From positions 62,001 to 126,000 of the forward strand of contig JAXLRI010000007.1 in NCBI GenBank assembly GCA_046331175.1: 64,000 nucleotides of DNA, in the 5' to 3' direction. The DNA comes from JAWKIW01 sp046331175 (lineage in GTDB: Bacteria; Actinomycetota; Acidimicrobiia; Acidimicrobiales; Acidimicrobilacustridaceae). Under the pieces are notes generated by a model. It ran no database searches and was not told the DNA's origin. It worked only from the letters and a program-made list of their open reading frames with translations. Each line of letters starts with the position of its first letter. Position 1 is the stretch's first letter. The position numbers were made by a program, and so were the translations under genes. Shown here in pieces: positions 46,571 to 55,032 of the stretch.

Positions 46571-46626
46571 GCTTCGACCCTAGGAGGTGGGCACGGCGCG
46601 GCGCGGCAGGGCCTCGGCGACGGCGC

Positions 46627-48132
46627 TCAGATGAGCGAGTCGCCGGTGGCGATGCAGACGCTCTTGGTCTCGAGGAAGGCGTCGATGCCCTCGTGACCGC
46701 CCTCGCGACCCATGCCCGAGGTCTTGTAGCCACCGAAGGGCAGGTTGGGCACGACGGTGTAGCCGTTGATGCCGAACGTGCCCGACCGCACCGCCTTGGC
46801 GATGCGCAGGGCCCGCTTCACGTCCGACGTCTGCACCGACGCGCCCAGGCCGTAGTCGGTGTCGTTGGCCAAGCGGATGGCGTCCTCCTCGTTGGTGAAC
46901 GGGATGACTGCAAGGACCGGACCGAACACCTCCTCGCGGGCGATGGTCATCGAGTTGTCGACGTCGGCGAACAGCGTCGGGTTCACGAAGTTGCCGGTGG
47001 CGAGGTCGCCGTCGGGCCGGTCGCCACCGCACACCAGGCGGGCGCCCTCCTCGGTCCCCCGCTCGATCAGGCCGGTGACCCGCTCGAGCTGCCGGCCGTT
47101 GATCAGCGGGCCGCTGGTGGTGCCCGGGTCGAACGGATCGCCGAGCGTGGAGATGGAGGCGAACAGGGCGAACTTGTCGATCATCTCGTCGTAGATCGAC
47201 TCGTGGACCAGCGCCCGGGTGTGGCACACGCAGCCCTGGCCCGACAGACCCATCGACACCATGCCCATCACGCCGGCGGCGGTGCCGTCGAGGTCGACGT
47301 CGGGGAAGACGATGTTCGGGCTCTTGCCACCGAGCTCGAGCGACACCCGCTTGATGCCGTCGGCGGCGGCCACCATCATCCGCTGCCCCACGGCCCGGCT
47401 GCCGGTGAAGGTGATCTTGTCGACCAGGGGCGACGTGATGAGCGCCTCGCCCACCACCGGGCCGGTGCCAAGCACGAGGTTGAGCACGCCGGGCGGCACG
47501 CCGGCCTCCTCGCACAGCTCGACCAGGCGAACGGTGACGAGCGACGCGTACTCGCTCGGCTTGATGACGATCGTGCAGCCGGCGGCCAGCGCCGGCGCCA
47601 CCTTCTGGGCGAACAGCATGAGCGGGGCGTTCCACGGGATGATCCCGGCCACGACGCCGACCGGCTCGCGGAAGGTGAGGAACACGCCCGGGCCGCCGTT
47701 GTAGTGCGGCAGCGTCTCGCCGGCGATGCGGTCGACCCAGCCGGCGTGGTAGTCGAAGATGTCGGCGGCGATGCCCGACGACACCTGGTAGATCGAGCTG
47801 AACGACACCGGCATGCCGTTGTCGAGGGTCTGCAGCCGGTCGAGCTCCTCACCGTGCTCGGCGATCAGCGTCGAGATGCGCTGCAGCAGCCGCTTCCGGT
47901 CGCGGGCGCCCCAGCTGGTCCAGCCGCCGTCGTCGAAGGCGCGGCGAGCGGCGGCGACCGCCTCGGCCACCTGGGCCTCGGTGGCGGTGCCGAAGGTGAC
48001 CACGTCCTCGTTCGACGCCGGGTGGACGTGGGTCCACGGATCGGCGCCGCCCTCCTGCCACGTCCCGTCGATGAAGAGGCGGGCGCCCTTCACGCCCAGC
48101 TCGTCACGGTGCGCCAGCACGCTGATCGCCAT
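46627..48132 (-). CDS. NAD(P)-dependent aldehyde dehydrogenase
   Basis: The 501-residue enzyme has the full ALDH set: the cofactor-binding FTGSRAVGQ near residue 243, catalytic Glu in LELGGKSPN near 266 and nucleophile Cys in GQGCVC near 300, plus the C-terminal EEVFGPV and PFGGYKTSGMGRE. It oxidises an aldehyde to an acid, here perhaps an intermediate of the catabolic pathway whose operator (site 3 at 48190) lies 58 bases upstream. ATG 48132 begins the family N-terminus. Confidence 0.95.
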   Translation of the reverse strand: MAISVLAHRDELGVKGARLFIDGTWQEGGADPWTHVHPASNEDVVTFGTATEAQVAEAVAAARRAFDDGGWTSWGARDRKRLLQRISTLIAEHGEELDRLQTLDNGMPVSFSSIYQVSSGIAADIFDYHAGWVDRIAGETLPHYNGGPGVFLTFREPVGVVAGIIPWNAPLMLFAQKVAPALAAGCTIVIKPSEYASLVTVRLVELCEEAGVPPGVLNLVLGTGPVVGEALITSPLVDKITFTGSRAVGQRMMVAAADGIKRVSLELGGKSPNIVFPDVDLDGTAAGVMGMVSMGLSGQGCVCHTRALVHESIYDEMIDKFALFASISTLGDPFDPGTTSGPLINGRQLERVTGLIERGTEEGARLVCGGDRPDGDLATGNFVNPTLFADVDNSMTIAREEVFGPVLAVIPFTNEEDAIRLANDTDYGLGASVQTSDVKRALRIAKAVRSGTFGINGYTVVPNLPFGGYKTSGMGREGGHEGIDAFLETKSVCIATGDSLI

Positions 48133-48189
48133 CTCGTCCCCCGGATCGTCACGAGCTCGCTCGGGTCGGCGCGGCTCTGGTCCGGGCGA

Positions 48190-48211
48190 AAACTAACACC
48201 CATGTCAGGTT
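48190..48211. promoter_or_regulatory. acyl-CoA regulon operator, site 3
   Basis: AAACTAAC-ACCCAT-GTCAGGTT: right arm perfect, left arm six of eight. The flanking TCGC extends the strong half to the CGAAACCTGAC form when read on the minus strand. It lies 58 bases upstream of the aldehyde dehydrogenase start. Confidence 0.65.
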
Positions 48212-48258
48212 TCGCGACCGGGGCGACGAGGCCCCCCTTCGGCGGCCTCGGGCGGGGC

Positions 48259-49218
48259 TCAGCCCGGGGTCGCGACCACCCGGACGTCGACCAGCCACAT
48301 GCCGATGGAGGCCTCGTCGCCCACCAGCACGTGCAACAGCCCGGACGGCTGCGGGGTGGCGTCGATCCCCTCCCCCTCCCCCTCGACGTGGCCGACCGAC
48401 CCGAGCGACTGCACATCGCCGGTGGTCAGGTCGACGCGGTACAGGCCGTTGGCCTCGTCGTCGGTCGACAGCCACAGCGCGCCGTCGGCCACGTCGCCGC
48501 CCTGGATGCGCTTCACCGTGGTCGACATGGCCAGCGGCGCCAGCGGCTGCAGCGTGGTGCCGTCCCAGCGGTAGCGGGTGATGGCGTCGTCGTCGAAGAA
48601 GTCGGCCGAGTAGACGATCCCGTCGGCCGCGGCCACGAACGAGGCGTGGTGCTGGGGCACCTCCTGGGCGCCGACGAAGGCGAGGGTGGTGGGGTCGTAG
48701 CGGGCGATGACCTGGGTGCCGGCCGCCTTGTCGTCCTTCTCGATCGGCGCCCAGAGGATGCCGGCGTCGACATCGACGTCGCCCACGTGGTCGTACGAGC
48801 GCGCCGCCAGGTCGGCCGGGATGGCCGGGTCGGCCTTGCCCCGCTCGACCTGCGGGTCGTCGGTGGTGGCCACGAGCGCGTTGTTGGTGGAGAGCACCCA
48901 GCCAGCCACGTCGGCCGCCCGGGCCACGCCCTGGCGGATCCCGGGGTTCACCGCCACCTGCCCGGTGACCACGATGCTGCGCCGCACGGGCGCGGTCCCG
49001 GGCGTCGACCCGGTCGTTCGGTCCGCAGTGCCCGCTGCCGTCGTGGGGATGCCGCCATCGGGGACCGGGGTCCAGTCGCGGGTGCCGTTCGGACCCCCCG
49101 GCGACGACCCGCCGCCCGAGCAGGCGGTGGCGACGGCGGCCAGCGCCAGACCGACCGCCGCCACGACGGTCCGACGCGACGACCGCTCCCCCGGCCTCTC
49201 CACGAGCGACCTCCCCAT
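48259..49218 (-). CDS. secreted lipoprotein, beta-propeller-like
   Basis: The 319-residue protein starts with a basic region, a hydrophobic helix (VVAAVGLALAAVATAC) and a lipobox Cys near residue 33, followed by a Gly/Pro/Thr-rich linker. The remaining 230 residues are repeats of short strands with Trp/Tyr/Asp (AGILWAPIEKDD, ADGIVYSADFF, DGALWLSTDDE), as in beta-propellers. No enzymatic motif is evident. Just upstream of its start lies the 18-bp repeat array; their relation is unknown. Confidence 0.8.
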   Translation of the reverse strand: MGRSLVERPGERSSRRTVVAAVGLALAAVATACSGGGSSPGGPNGTRDWTPVPDGGIPTTAAGTADRTTGSTPGTAPVRRSIVVTGQVAVNPGIRQGVARAADVAGWVLSTNNALVATTDDPQVERGKADPAIPADLAARSYDHVGDVDVDAGILWAPIEKDDKAAGTQVIARYDPTTLAFVGAQEVPQHHASFVAAADGIVYSADFFDDDAITRYRWDGTTLQPLAPLAMSTTVKRIQGGDVADGALWLSTDDEANGLYRVDLTTGDVQSLGSVGHVEGEGEGIDATPQPSGLLHVLVGDEASIGMWLVDVRVVATPG

Positions 49219-49261
49219 GCCGCGGACCCTACCGGCCGCCGGCGCCGACGTTCAGGCCACC

Positions 49262-49490
49262 AGCCACCGCCACTGTGGTCCACGACATCCAGGTCGTCAC
49301 CGACATCAAGGTCCCGAGCCACCGCCACGGTGGTCCACGACATCAAGGTCGTCACCGACATCAAGGTCGTCACCGACATCAAGGTCGTCACCGACATCAA
49401 GGTCGTCACCGACATCAAGGTCCCTAGCCACCGCCACGGTGGTCCACGACATCGAGGTCGTCACCGACATCGAGGTCGTCACCGACGTGA
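49262..49490. repeat. 18-bp tandem repeat array with three hairpin heads
   Basis: A 28-base head (AGCCACCGCCAC... CATC) recurs at 49262, 49317 and 49426. In the second and third copies it contains the perfect hairpin CCACCG-CCA-CGGTGG. Each head is followed by one, four and about one or two copies of an 18-bp unit (AAGGTCGTCACCGACATC or variants). Head-to-head distances are 55 and 109 bases, that is three and six 18-mers plus one. The unit holds an inverted GTCG-n4-CGAC. The array fills the gap between the divergent lipoprotein and LLM genes. Confidence 0.85.
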
Positions 49491-49528
49491 CCGACCCGAC
49501 GACGGGCAGGCCGTGGGAGGCTGCCGGG

Positions 49529-50419
49529 ATGGCCGGTCGTGTCGCCGGGGGTGTGATGCTCCCGCAGCTGCGGATGGATCCCGCCACCATCGAGGCGCGG
49601 GTGCTCGCCGCCGAGGAGGCCGGGCTGCACTCGGTGTGGTTCATGGACCACCTCGCCGCACCTGCCCTGCCCGAGGCCGACGCCCTCGAGGGCTGGACCC
49701 TGGCGTCGTTCCTCGCCGCCCGCACCGAGCGCATCCGCCTCGGCCACCTCGTCCTGTGCGACGCCTTCCGGCCGCCGGCCCTCCTCGCCAAGATGGCCGC
49801 CACCCTCGACGTGCTCAGCAGCGGCCGGCTCGAGCTGGGCCTCGGTTGGGGATCGGTGCCGGGTGAGCTGGAGACCTACGGCATCGGCCGCGGCACGCCG
49901 ACCGAGCGGGCCGCCCGCCTCGACGAGACGCTCACCGCCGTGCGCGCCCTGCTCACCGGCGACCCGGTCGACCTCGCCGGAGAGCACGTCGTCCTCCGGG
50001 GTGCCATGGCCCGCCCCCGCCCCGTCCAGGACCCGCTGCCGATCACCATCGGCGGCGCCGGCCGTCGGCTGACCCTGCCCCTCGTCAACGCCCACGCCGA
50101 CTGGTGGAACTGCCCGTGCTACGCCGCCGACCGGCTGGGCGAGCTGCGGCCGCTCGTCGCCGACCACGTGCGGGTGTCGGTGCAACGGCCGATCGGCCTG
50201 GCGGCCTCGTCGGCCGAGCGCGAGGAGGTGGCCGACCTCGCCCAGCGCCGCCTCGGGGGCTGGGGCGGCCTCGTCACCGGCACGCCCGACGAGGTGGCCG
50301 ACGCCCTGCGCCGCGACGTCGAGGCCGGCGCCGAGCTCGTCATCGCCGTGCTCCACGACTTCGGCCGCCCCGAGTCGCTCCAGCTCTTCGCCGACGAGGT
50401 CCTCCCCGCCCTCGCCTGA
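49529..50419 (+). CDS. LLM-class F420-dependent oxidoreductase
   Basis: The 296-residue TIM-barrel protein has the luciferase-like pattern: an N-terminal strand and AEEAGLHSVWFMDH, the RIRLGHLVLC strand, LSSGRLELGLGWG near residue 105 and a C-terminal GTPDEVADALR. Such proteins use reduced F420 or flavin in oxidations or reductions of ketones, alcohols and nitro compounds. ATG 49529 follows GGGAGG with 8-base spacing. The open frame upstream crosses the repeat array and is not coding. A strong hairpin follows the stop. Confidence 0.88.
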   Translation: MAGRVAGGVMLPQLRMDPATIEARVLAAEEAGLHSVWFMDHLAAPALPEADALEGWTLASFLAARTERIRLGHLVLCDAFRPPALLAKMAATLDVLSSGRLELGLGWGSVPGELETYGIGRGTPTERAARLDETLTAVRALLTGDPVDLAGEHVVLRGAMARPRPVQDPLPITIGGAGRRLTLPLVNAHADWWNCPCYAADRLGELRPLVADHVRVSVQRPIGLAASSAEREEVADLAQRRLGGWGGLVTGTPDEVADALRRDVEAGAELVIAVLHDFGRPESLQLFADEVLPALA

Positions 50420-50433
50420 CCGAGCCCGGGCGC

Positions 50434-50467
50434 GACGGAGGGGCGGTCCCCCAACCGCCCCTCCGTC
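50434..50467 (+). terminator. terminator hairpin of the LLM gene
   Basis: GACGGAGGGGCGG (50434-50446) pairs perfectly with 50455-50467 over an 8-base loop, 15 bases after the stop. Confidence 0.8.
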
Positions 50468-50495
50468 GACCCCCCGGTCGCAGATCGCTCTGCTC

Positions 50496-50515
50496 GCCCG
50501 TCCCCCCGAACGGGC
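50496..50515 (-). terminator. hairpin downstream of the MaoC gene
   Basis: GCCCGT (50496-50501) and ACGGGC (50510-50515) form a 6-bp stem with an 8-base loop, 11 bases from the convergent MaoC stop. Confidence 0.5.
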
Positions 50516-50525
50516 GGACCGGATG

Positions 50526-50948
50526 TCAGGCGGCGACGGCCACCGCCTCGCCCTGGACCTTCACCTCGCCGTCGGCGTTGGCCAGGCTCACGTCGAGCAC
50601 GACCAGCTTGCGGCCGTCCTCCTCGCGCTTGTCGCTGACCACCACCTTGGTGGTGAGCTGCTCGTCGGGCCAGGTCTGCTTCGTGAAGCGCACCTGATAG
50701 CTGGCGAGGTTGCCGATGCCGGCGTAGTCGGTGATGGCCTTGCCCAGGATGCCCATCGACAGCATCCCGTGGCCGAACACGCTGGGCAGGCCGGCCGCCT
50801 GGGCCGCCACCTCGTCGTGGTGCATCGGGTTGAAGTCGCCCGACGCGCCGGCGTACTGGACCAGATCGGTGCGGGTGAGCTTGTGGGTGAACGACGGCGC
50901 CTCGTCGCCCACCTGCACCTCGTCGAAGTTCAGCTTGGCCTCGGCCAT
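50526..50948 (-). CDS. MaoC-like hotdog dehydratase
   Basis: The 140-residue single-hotdog protein has the active-site motif GDFNPMHHDEVAA near residue 38 and the helix GHGMLSMGILGK. Such proteins hydrate enoyl-CoAs as homodimers or as heterodimers with a second subunit. Start ATG 50948 follows a GAGGGG site. Operator site 4 (51008-51029) lies 60 bases upstream, tying it to the acyl-CoA regulon. Confidence 0.9.
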   Translation of the reverse strand: MAEAKLNFDEVQVGDEAPSFTHKLTRTDLVQYAGASGDFNPMHHDEVAAQAAGLPSVFGHGMLSMGILGKAITDYAGIGNLASYQVRFTKQTWPDEQLTTKVVVSDKREEDGRKLVVLDVSLANADGEVKVQGEAVAVAA

Positions 50949-51007
50949 CGACCCCTCGTCCCCCTGTGCGAACCCGGGTCCTGCGACCGGGTGGCGGCAG
51001 TCTACGA

Positions 51008-51029
51008 AACCTGACATGGACGTCAAGTA
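51008..51029. promoter_or_regulatory. acyl-CoA regulon operator, site 4
   Basis: AACCTGAC-ATGGAC-GTCAAGTA: left arm perfect, right arm five of eight. Flanked by CGA as in the other sites. It lies between the MaoC gene and the divergent adenylate cyclase gene. Confidence 0.65.
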
Positions 51030-51105
51030 ACGGACCGGCCCGACCCCGAGCCGGGTGTCGGGCGGCACACCGGGGTCGTCTCGCCGACATCCCTAGACTC
51101 CGCCC

Positions 51106-52695
51106 ATGGTCGGCGCCGGGGAGCCCGTGCACTACGAGCGCCCGGTGCAGGCTCGGGCCACCATCCGAGGCGTCATCGCCCTCCAGCTGCTCGCCAACGG
51201 CGCCGGCGCCCTCGTGGTCTTCGTCTACCTCGGGCTGCTGTTCCCCGTCACCGCCCCCGACGACACCCACCAGCTCGGCCTCAACGTGGCCGTGCTGGCG
51301 GCCTTCCTGCTGGTCGCGCTCGCCGTCGCCTTCCCGCTCAACCGCATCATGCTCGGCAAGGCCATGCGCTGGGTCCGCGAGGGACGACCCCCCACGCCGA
51401 AGGAGCGCAAGGAGACCCTGGCCCAGCCGCTCGTGCAGACGGCGTCGGCGTTCCTCGGCTGGGTCGGCGGCGCGGTGGTGTTCGGCATCCTCAACGACAA
51501 CGCCCGTCGGGTGGGCTTCGGCATCCTGCTGGCCGGCCTGCTGGTCAGCGCCATCCTCTACCTGCTGCTCGAGCGCCACTTCCGACCCATCGTCGCCCTG
51601 GCGATGGCCGGCCAGCCGCCGTCGGCCAACAAGCGCGAGGTGCTCATCCGCCTGATGCTGGCCTGGTGGATCGGCTCGGCCATCCCCGTGCTCGCGCTGG
51701 CCCTGGCCCCGCTGGTCACCCCCGCCGACGAGCAGGCCCAGCTCACCACCCAGTTCACGGTGGTGATGATCCTCGTGCTCGTGGCCGGCGGCCTGGTGAT
51801 GCGGGCCGCCGCCGGGTCGGTGGCCGGCCCGGTCAACGCCGTGCGCGACGCCATGGCCGAGGTCGAGGACGGCAACCTCGAGGTCCACGTCCCGGTCGAC
51901 ACCACCGGCGAGATCGGCCGCCTCCAGGCCGGCTTCAACTCGATGGTCGACGGGCTGCGCGAGCGCCGGCGCATCCAGGAGCTGTTCGGCCGCCAGGTGG
52001 GCGCCGACGTCGCCCGCCACGCCCTCGAGGCCGAGCCCACCCTCGGCGGGGAGGTGCGCGAGATCACCGCGCTGTTCGTCGACCTCGCCGACTTCACCGC
52101 CTTCACCGAGAGCCACGGCCCGAACGAGGTCGTCGACGAGCTCAACCGCTTCTTCGCCATCGTCATCCGCGTGGTGATGGCCGAGGGCGGGTGGGTCAAC
52201 AAGTTCGAGGGCGACGCCGCCCTGTGCATCTTCGGGGCGCCGGCCCACCAGCCCGACCACGCCGCCCGCGCCCTGCGGGCGGCGTCCCGCCTCCCCGCCG
52301 AGGTGGCCACCCTGCCCGAGGCCCCCGGCGTCGGCATCGGGGTCGCCACCGGCCACGCCGTGGCCGGCCACGTCGGCACCGCCGAGCGCTACGAGTACAC
52401 GGTCATCGGCGACGCCGTGAACGTGGCGTCCCGGCTCACCGACCTGGCCAAGGCCCGCGACACCCACGCCCTCGCCAGCGACGAGACGGTCCGGGCCGCC
52501 GGCGACGCCGCCGTCGGCTGGCGCCGCGCCGGCACGGTGCAGGTCAAGGGCCGCCAGCAGCCGATCGCCATCTTCGAACCGGCCGTCGACGGCGACGGCG
52601 ACGGGACCGGCGCCAGCGCGGATCCCCGGCCCCGCACGGTCGTGCGCCGGGTCGAGGCCGCCGACCTGCCCCGGGCCGGCACCACCCCCACCTGA
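51106..52695 (+). CDS. class III adenylate/guanylate cyclase with membrane domain and HAMP
   Basis: The 529-residue protein has about six transmembrane helices (residues 20-220), a HAMP linker (AGPVNAVRDAMAEVEDGNLEVHVP near 240-285) and a class III cyclase domain (residues about 320-500). The metal-binding FVDLADFTAFTE, NKFEGDAALCIFG and the VIGDAVNVASRL segment support catalysis. It would make cAMP or cGMP in response to an envelope signal. The C-terminal 30 residues are disordered and acidic. A weak inverted repeat (CCCCGATTCGGGG) follows the stop. Confidence 0.93.
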   Translation: MVGAGEPVHYERPVQARATIRGVIALQLLANGAGALVVFVYLGLLFPVTAPDDTHQLGLNVAVLAAFLLVALAVAFPLNRIMLGKAMRWVREGRPPTPKERKETLAQPLVQTASAFLGWVGGAVVFGILNDNARRVGFGILLAGLLVSAILYLLLERHFRPIVALAMAGQPPSANKREVLIRLMLAWWIGSAIPVLALALAPLVTPADEQAQLTTQFTVVMILVLVAGGLVMRAAAGSVAGPVNAVRDAMAEVEDGNLEVHVPVDTTGEIGRLQAGFNSMVDGLRERRRIQELFGRQVGADVARHALEAEPTLGGEVREITALFVDLADFTAFTESHGPNEVVDELNRFFAIVIRVVMAEGGWVNKFEGDAALCIFGAPAHQPDHAARALRAASRLPAEVATLPEAPGVGIGVATGHAVAGHVGTAERYEYTVIGDAVNVASRLTDLAKARDTHALASDETVRAAGDAAVGWRRAGTVQVKGRQQPIAIFEPAVDGDGDGTGASADPRPRTVVRRVEAADLPRAGTTPT

Positions 52696-52708
52696 CCCCG
52701 ATTCGGGG

Positions 52709-52749
52709 GTTTACACCGTCAGTAAACGATGTTTACATACGCCGTAAGC
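52709..52749. promoter_or_regulatory. two tandem palindromes, GTTTAC-n7-GTAAAC type
   Basis: GTTTAC-ACCGTCA-GTAAAC (52709-52727) and GTTTAC-ATACGCC-GTAAGC (52731-52749) share design and spacing and start 22 bases apart, so both lie on the same helical face. The site is AT-rich in a GC-rich genome and sits about 94 bases upstream of the secreted hydrolase gene. Confidence 0.7.
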
Positions 52750-52842
52750 GAGGGTGTGACGCCGGGCACGTGGAAGGCCCGGCCCACGGGCGAACCCCCG
52801 CCGACCTGACCACTGGCGATGCGAACACGGGGGGAACAACCC

Positions 52843-53850
52843 ATGCAACGAGTGCGACTGGCCGCGGCCGCGGCCGTCCTCACCACGGTCCTGGCGCTGG
52901 CCGGCGGACCCGCCCACGCGGCGACCGCCGGCCCGCCGGGCCAACCGGCGACCGGGTACGGCTCGCCGAACGGCTACGTGGCCACCTCGGCCACCAAGTA
53001 CGTCACCGGCGACGGCTACGCCGGCACCCGGGTGTGGTGGTACGTGCCCGACCACCTGAAGAACGGCACCACCGCCCCGGTGGTGGTGTTCCTGCACGGC
53101 TTCGAGCTGCTGGCCCCCGAGATCTACCAGGGCCACATCGACCACCTGACCCGGCAGGGCTACATCGTGGTCTTCCCGCAGTTCAACAAGGGCGGGATCG
53201 TCGGGCTGCTGTCGGACACCAACCAGAACACGATGCTGCAGCGCGCCGTCGACGCCACCAACGTGGCGCTGACCAAGCTGGGGTCGCTCGCCGACCGCGG
53301 GAACGTCCACCTCTACGGCCACAGCCTGGGCGGCGAGATGGGCGCGGCCTGGATGGGGCGCGGCGGCGTGCCGGTCAAGAGCGTGACCCTGGCCAACCCG
53401 TCGCTGAACGCGGCGGCGTCGATCCCGAGCTTCGTGCAGGGGCTGATCACCATCACGCCGATCGACCACGCCACCGCCGCCAAGGCGACCAACGTGCGCA
53501 CGATCATCCTCACCGGTGATGCCGACACCATCGCCAGCCCGAACGAGTCGCTGCAGCTGTACGGCGAGCTGACCTCGGCGCCGTCCAAGGTCGTGTACCA
53601 GGCCCGCTCCGACGGCCACGGCTCGCCGGCGCTCAAGGCCGACCACATGGCCCCGATCCAGGACCAGGGACTCGTGCCGGACTTCATGATGCAGCTCTTC
53701 GGCGGTACGGGCCGCCAGGACACCCTGGACTGGCGCTACTACTACGCGGCCCTCGACGCCAACATCGCCGGGGCCACGCGCGTGAGCTTCGCCATGGGGT
53801 CGTGGAGCGACGGCGTGGCGGTCGCTCCGCCGGTGCAGCTCACCCCGTGA
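52843..53850 (+). CDS. secreted alpha/beta hydrolase
   Basis: From ATG 52843 (behind GGGGGGAA) the protein is 335 residues; an ATG at 52819 is less likely. A signal peptide ends near GPAHAAT. The alpha/beta hydrolase core has VVVFLHGFE for the oxyanion hole, the nucleophile elbow GHSLGG near residue 166, an Asp in GDADTIAS near 230 and a C-terminal His (DGHGSPALKADH). It fits a lipase, cutinase or PET-hydrolase-like enzyme. The tandem palindromes upstream suggest dedicated regulation. Confidence 0.88.
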   Translation: MQRVRLAAAAAVLTTVLALAGGPAHAATAGPPGQPATGYGSPNGYVATSATKYVTGDGYAGTRVWWYVPDHLKNGTTAPVVVFLHGFELLAPEIYQGHIDHLTRQGYIVVFPQFNKGGIVGLLSDTNQNTMLQRAVDATNVALTKLGSLADRGNVHLYGHSLGGEMGAAWMGRGGVPVKSVTLANPSLNAAASIPSFVQGLITITPIDHATAAKATNVRTIILTGDADTIASPNESLQLYGELTSAPSKVVYQARSDGHGSPALKADHMAPIQDQGLVPDFMMQLFGGTGRQDTLDWRYYYAALDANIAGATRVSFAMGSWSDGVAVAPPVQLTP

Positions 53851-53913
53851 CCTGACGACCCGATCCCACGGCCGACCCACCACCCGGGTCGTCGCCGAGG
53901 GCACTCGATCGGT

Positions 53914-53956
53914 CCGAGCCCGGATGGCCGCCTCGCCCGCGGTCGTCCGGGCTCGG
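53914..53956. terminator. long inverted repeat between convergent genes
   Basis: CCGAGCCCGGA (53914-53924) pairs perfectly with TCCGGGCTCGG (53946-53956), with a 21-base loop. It may end both the hydrolase and ACAD transcripts. Confidence 0.5.
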
Positions 53957-53999
53957 CCGCGCTCCGCCCGTGCTCGACCGCGACGCCGCGGTGCTCGGC

Positions 54000-55022
54000 T
54001 CAGGCCCGGTCGAAGAGCAGCGCGGCCAGGCGGTCGTGTTGCCACGCGGCGTCGCCGAGGAAGGCGTCGCCGGCGTAGGCCCGCCGCAGGTACAGGTGCA
54101 GGTCGTGCTCCCAGGTGTACCCGATGCCGCCGTGGACCTGCATGCCCACCTTGGCGCAGTGGCGGGCCGCCTCCCCCGCGGCCGCCTTGGCCACGGGGAC
54201 CGCTCGGAAGCGATCGGGGTCGCCGGCGTCGACCGCCATGGCGGCGTAGGCCACCGCGGCGTCGGCCCGCTCGACGTCGAGGGCCATGTCGACCAGCTCC
54301 CACTGCAGCCCCTGGAACGAGCCGACGGGCACGTCGAACTGGATGCGCTCCTTGGCGTAGGCAACCGACGCCTCGAGCAGCCAGCGGGCCACGCCCACCA
54401 GCTCGGCGGCCACCGCCACGGTCGCGCCGGCCACCACGGCGGCCAGGTCCTCCACGGCGATCGGCGTGCCGGCGGCGTCCGAACCGCTCGGCACGTCGAC
54501 CTCGAACACGCGCCTCGTGGCGTCGAGGGTCGAGACGTGGCGCAGGCCGGTGGGTGGCGCGTCGACCAGCACGACGGCAGGGCCCGGCACGACGACGGCC
54601 ACCACGTCGACGCGGTCGGCCTCGGGCACGAAGGTGCGCACCGGGTCGTCGCTCACCGGGTCGACCACCCAGCGACCGTCGCGCCCCGCCAGCGCCACCG
54701 TGCCCACCAGCTCGCCGGCCGCCGCCCGATCGGCCTCGGCCTGCAGGTCGGCGGCGCGCAGCAGCGGCAGGAAGAGCGCGGTGGTGGCCAGGTGCGGGCC
54801 GGGCAGCAGCACGCGCCCGGCCTCCTGGCAGAACAGGGCGAGGTCGACGAGCGGCCCGTCGCCCAGCGCGACCCACTCGCGCAGGTGGCGGTCGAACAGC
54901 ACGTCGGATGCGGCAGGGTCGTCGACGTGGGCCCGCACCAACGACGGCGGGCACTCGTTGGTCAGCAGGCTGCGGGCGGAGTCGCGCAGCAGGGCCTGCT
55001 CCTCGGTGAGGGTGAAGTCCAC
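54000..55022 (-). CDS. acyl-CoA dehydrogenase, shorter subunit-like
   Basis: The 340-residue ACAD has the N-terminal LTEEQALLRDSARSLL helix and the C-terminal AKERIQFDVPVGSFQGLQ and VHGGIGYTWEHDLHLYLRRA segments, with FAD contacts. The central beta domain is divergent, and the usual catalytic Glu position is not obvious. Such short, degenerate ACADs commonly pair with a full-length partner as an alpha2-beta2 enzyme in steroid side-chain degradation, and the next gene upstream is that kind of partner, 10 bases away. Confidence 0.88.
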   Translation of the reverse strand: MDFTLTEEQALLRDSARSLLTNECPPSLVRAHVDDPAASDVLFDRHLREWVALGDGPLVDLALFCQEAGRVLLPGPHLATTALFLPLLRAADLQAEADRAAAGELVGTVALAGRDGRWVVDPVSDDPVRTFVPEADRVDVVAVVVPGPAVVLVDAPPTGLRHVSTLDATRRVFEVDVPSGSDAAGTPIAVEDLAAVVAGATVAVAAELVGVARWLLEASVAYAKERIQFDVPVGSFQGLQWELVDMALDVERADAAVAYAAMAVDAGDPDRFRAVPVAKAAAGEAARHCAKVGMQVHGGIGYTWEHDLHLYLRRAYAGDAFLGDAAWQHDRLAALLFDRA

Positions 55023-55032
55023 GGTCGCTCCT

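Noticed and set aside
49262..49490. CRISPR array
   Set aside because: The repeats are contiguous 18-mers without unique spacers, and no cas gene is in the window.
52696..52708. Strong terminator after the adenylate cyclase gene
   Set aside because: The stem is only five base pairs (CCCCG/CGGGG) and is followed by regulatory-looking palindromes; support is too weak to list separately.
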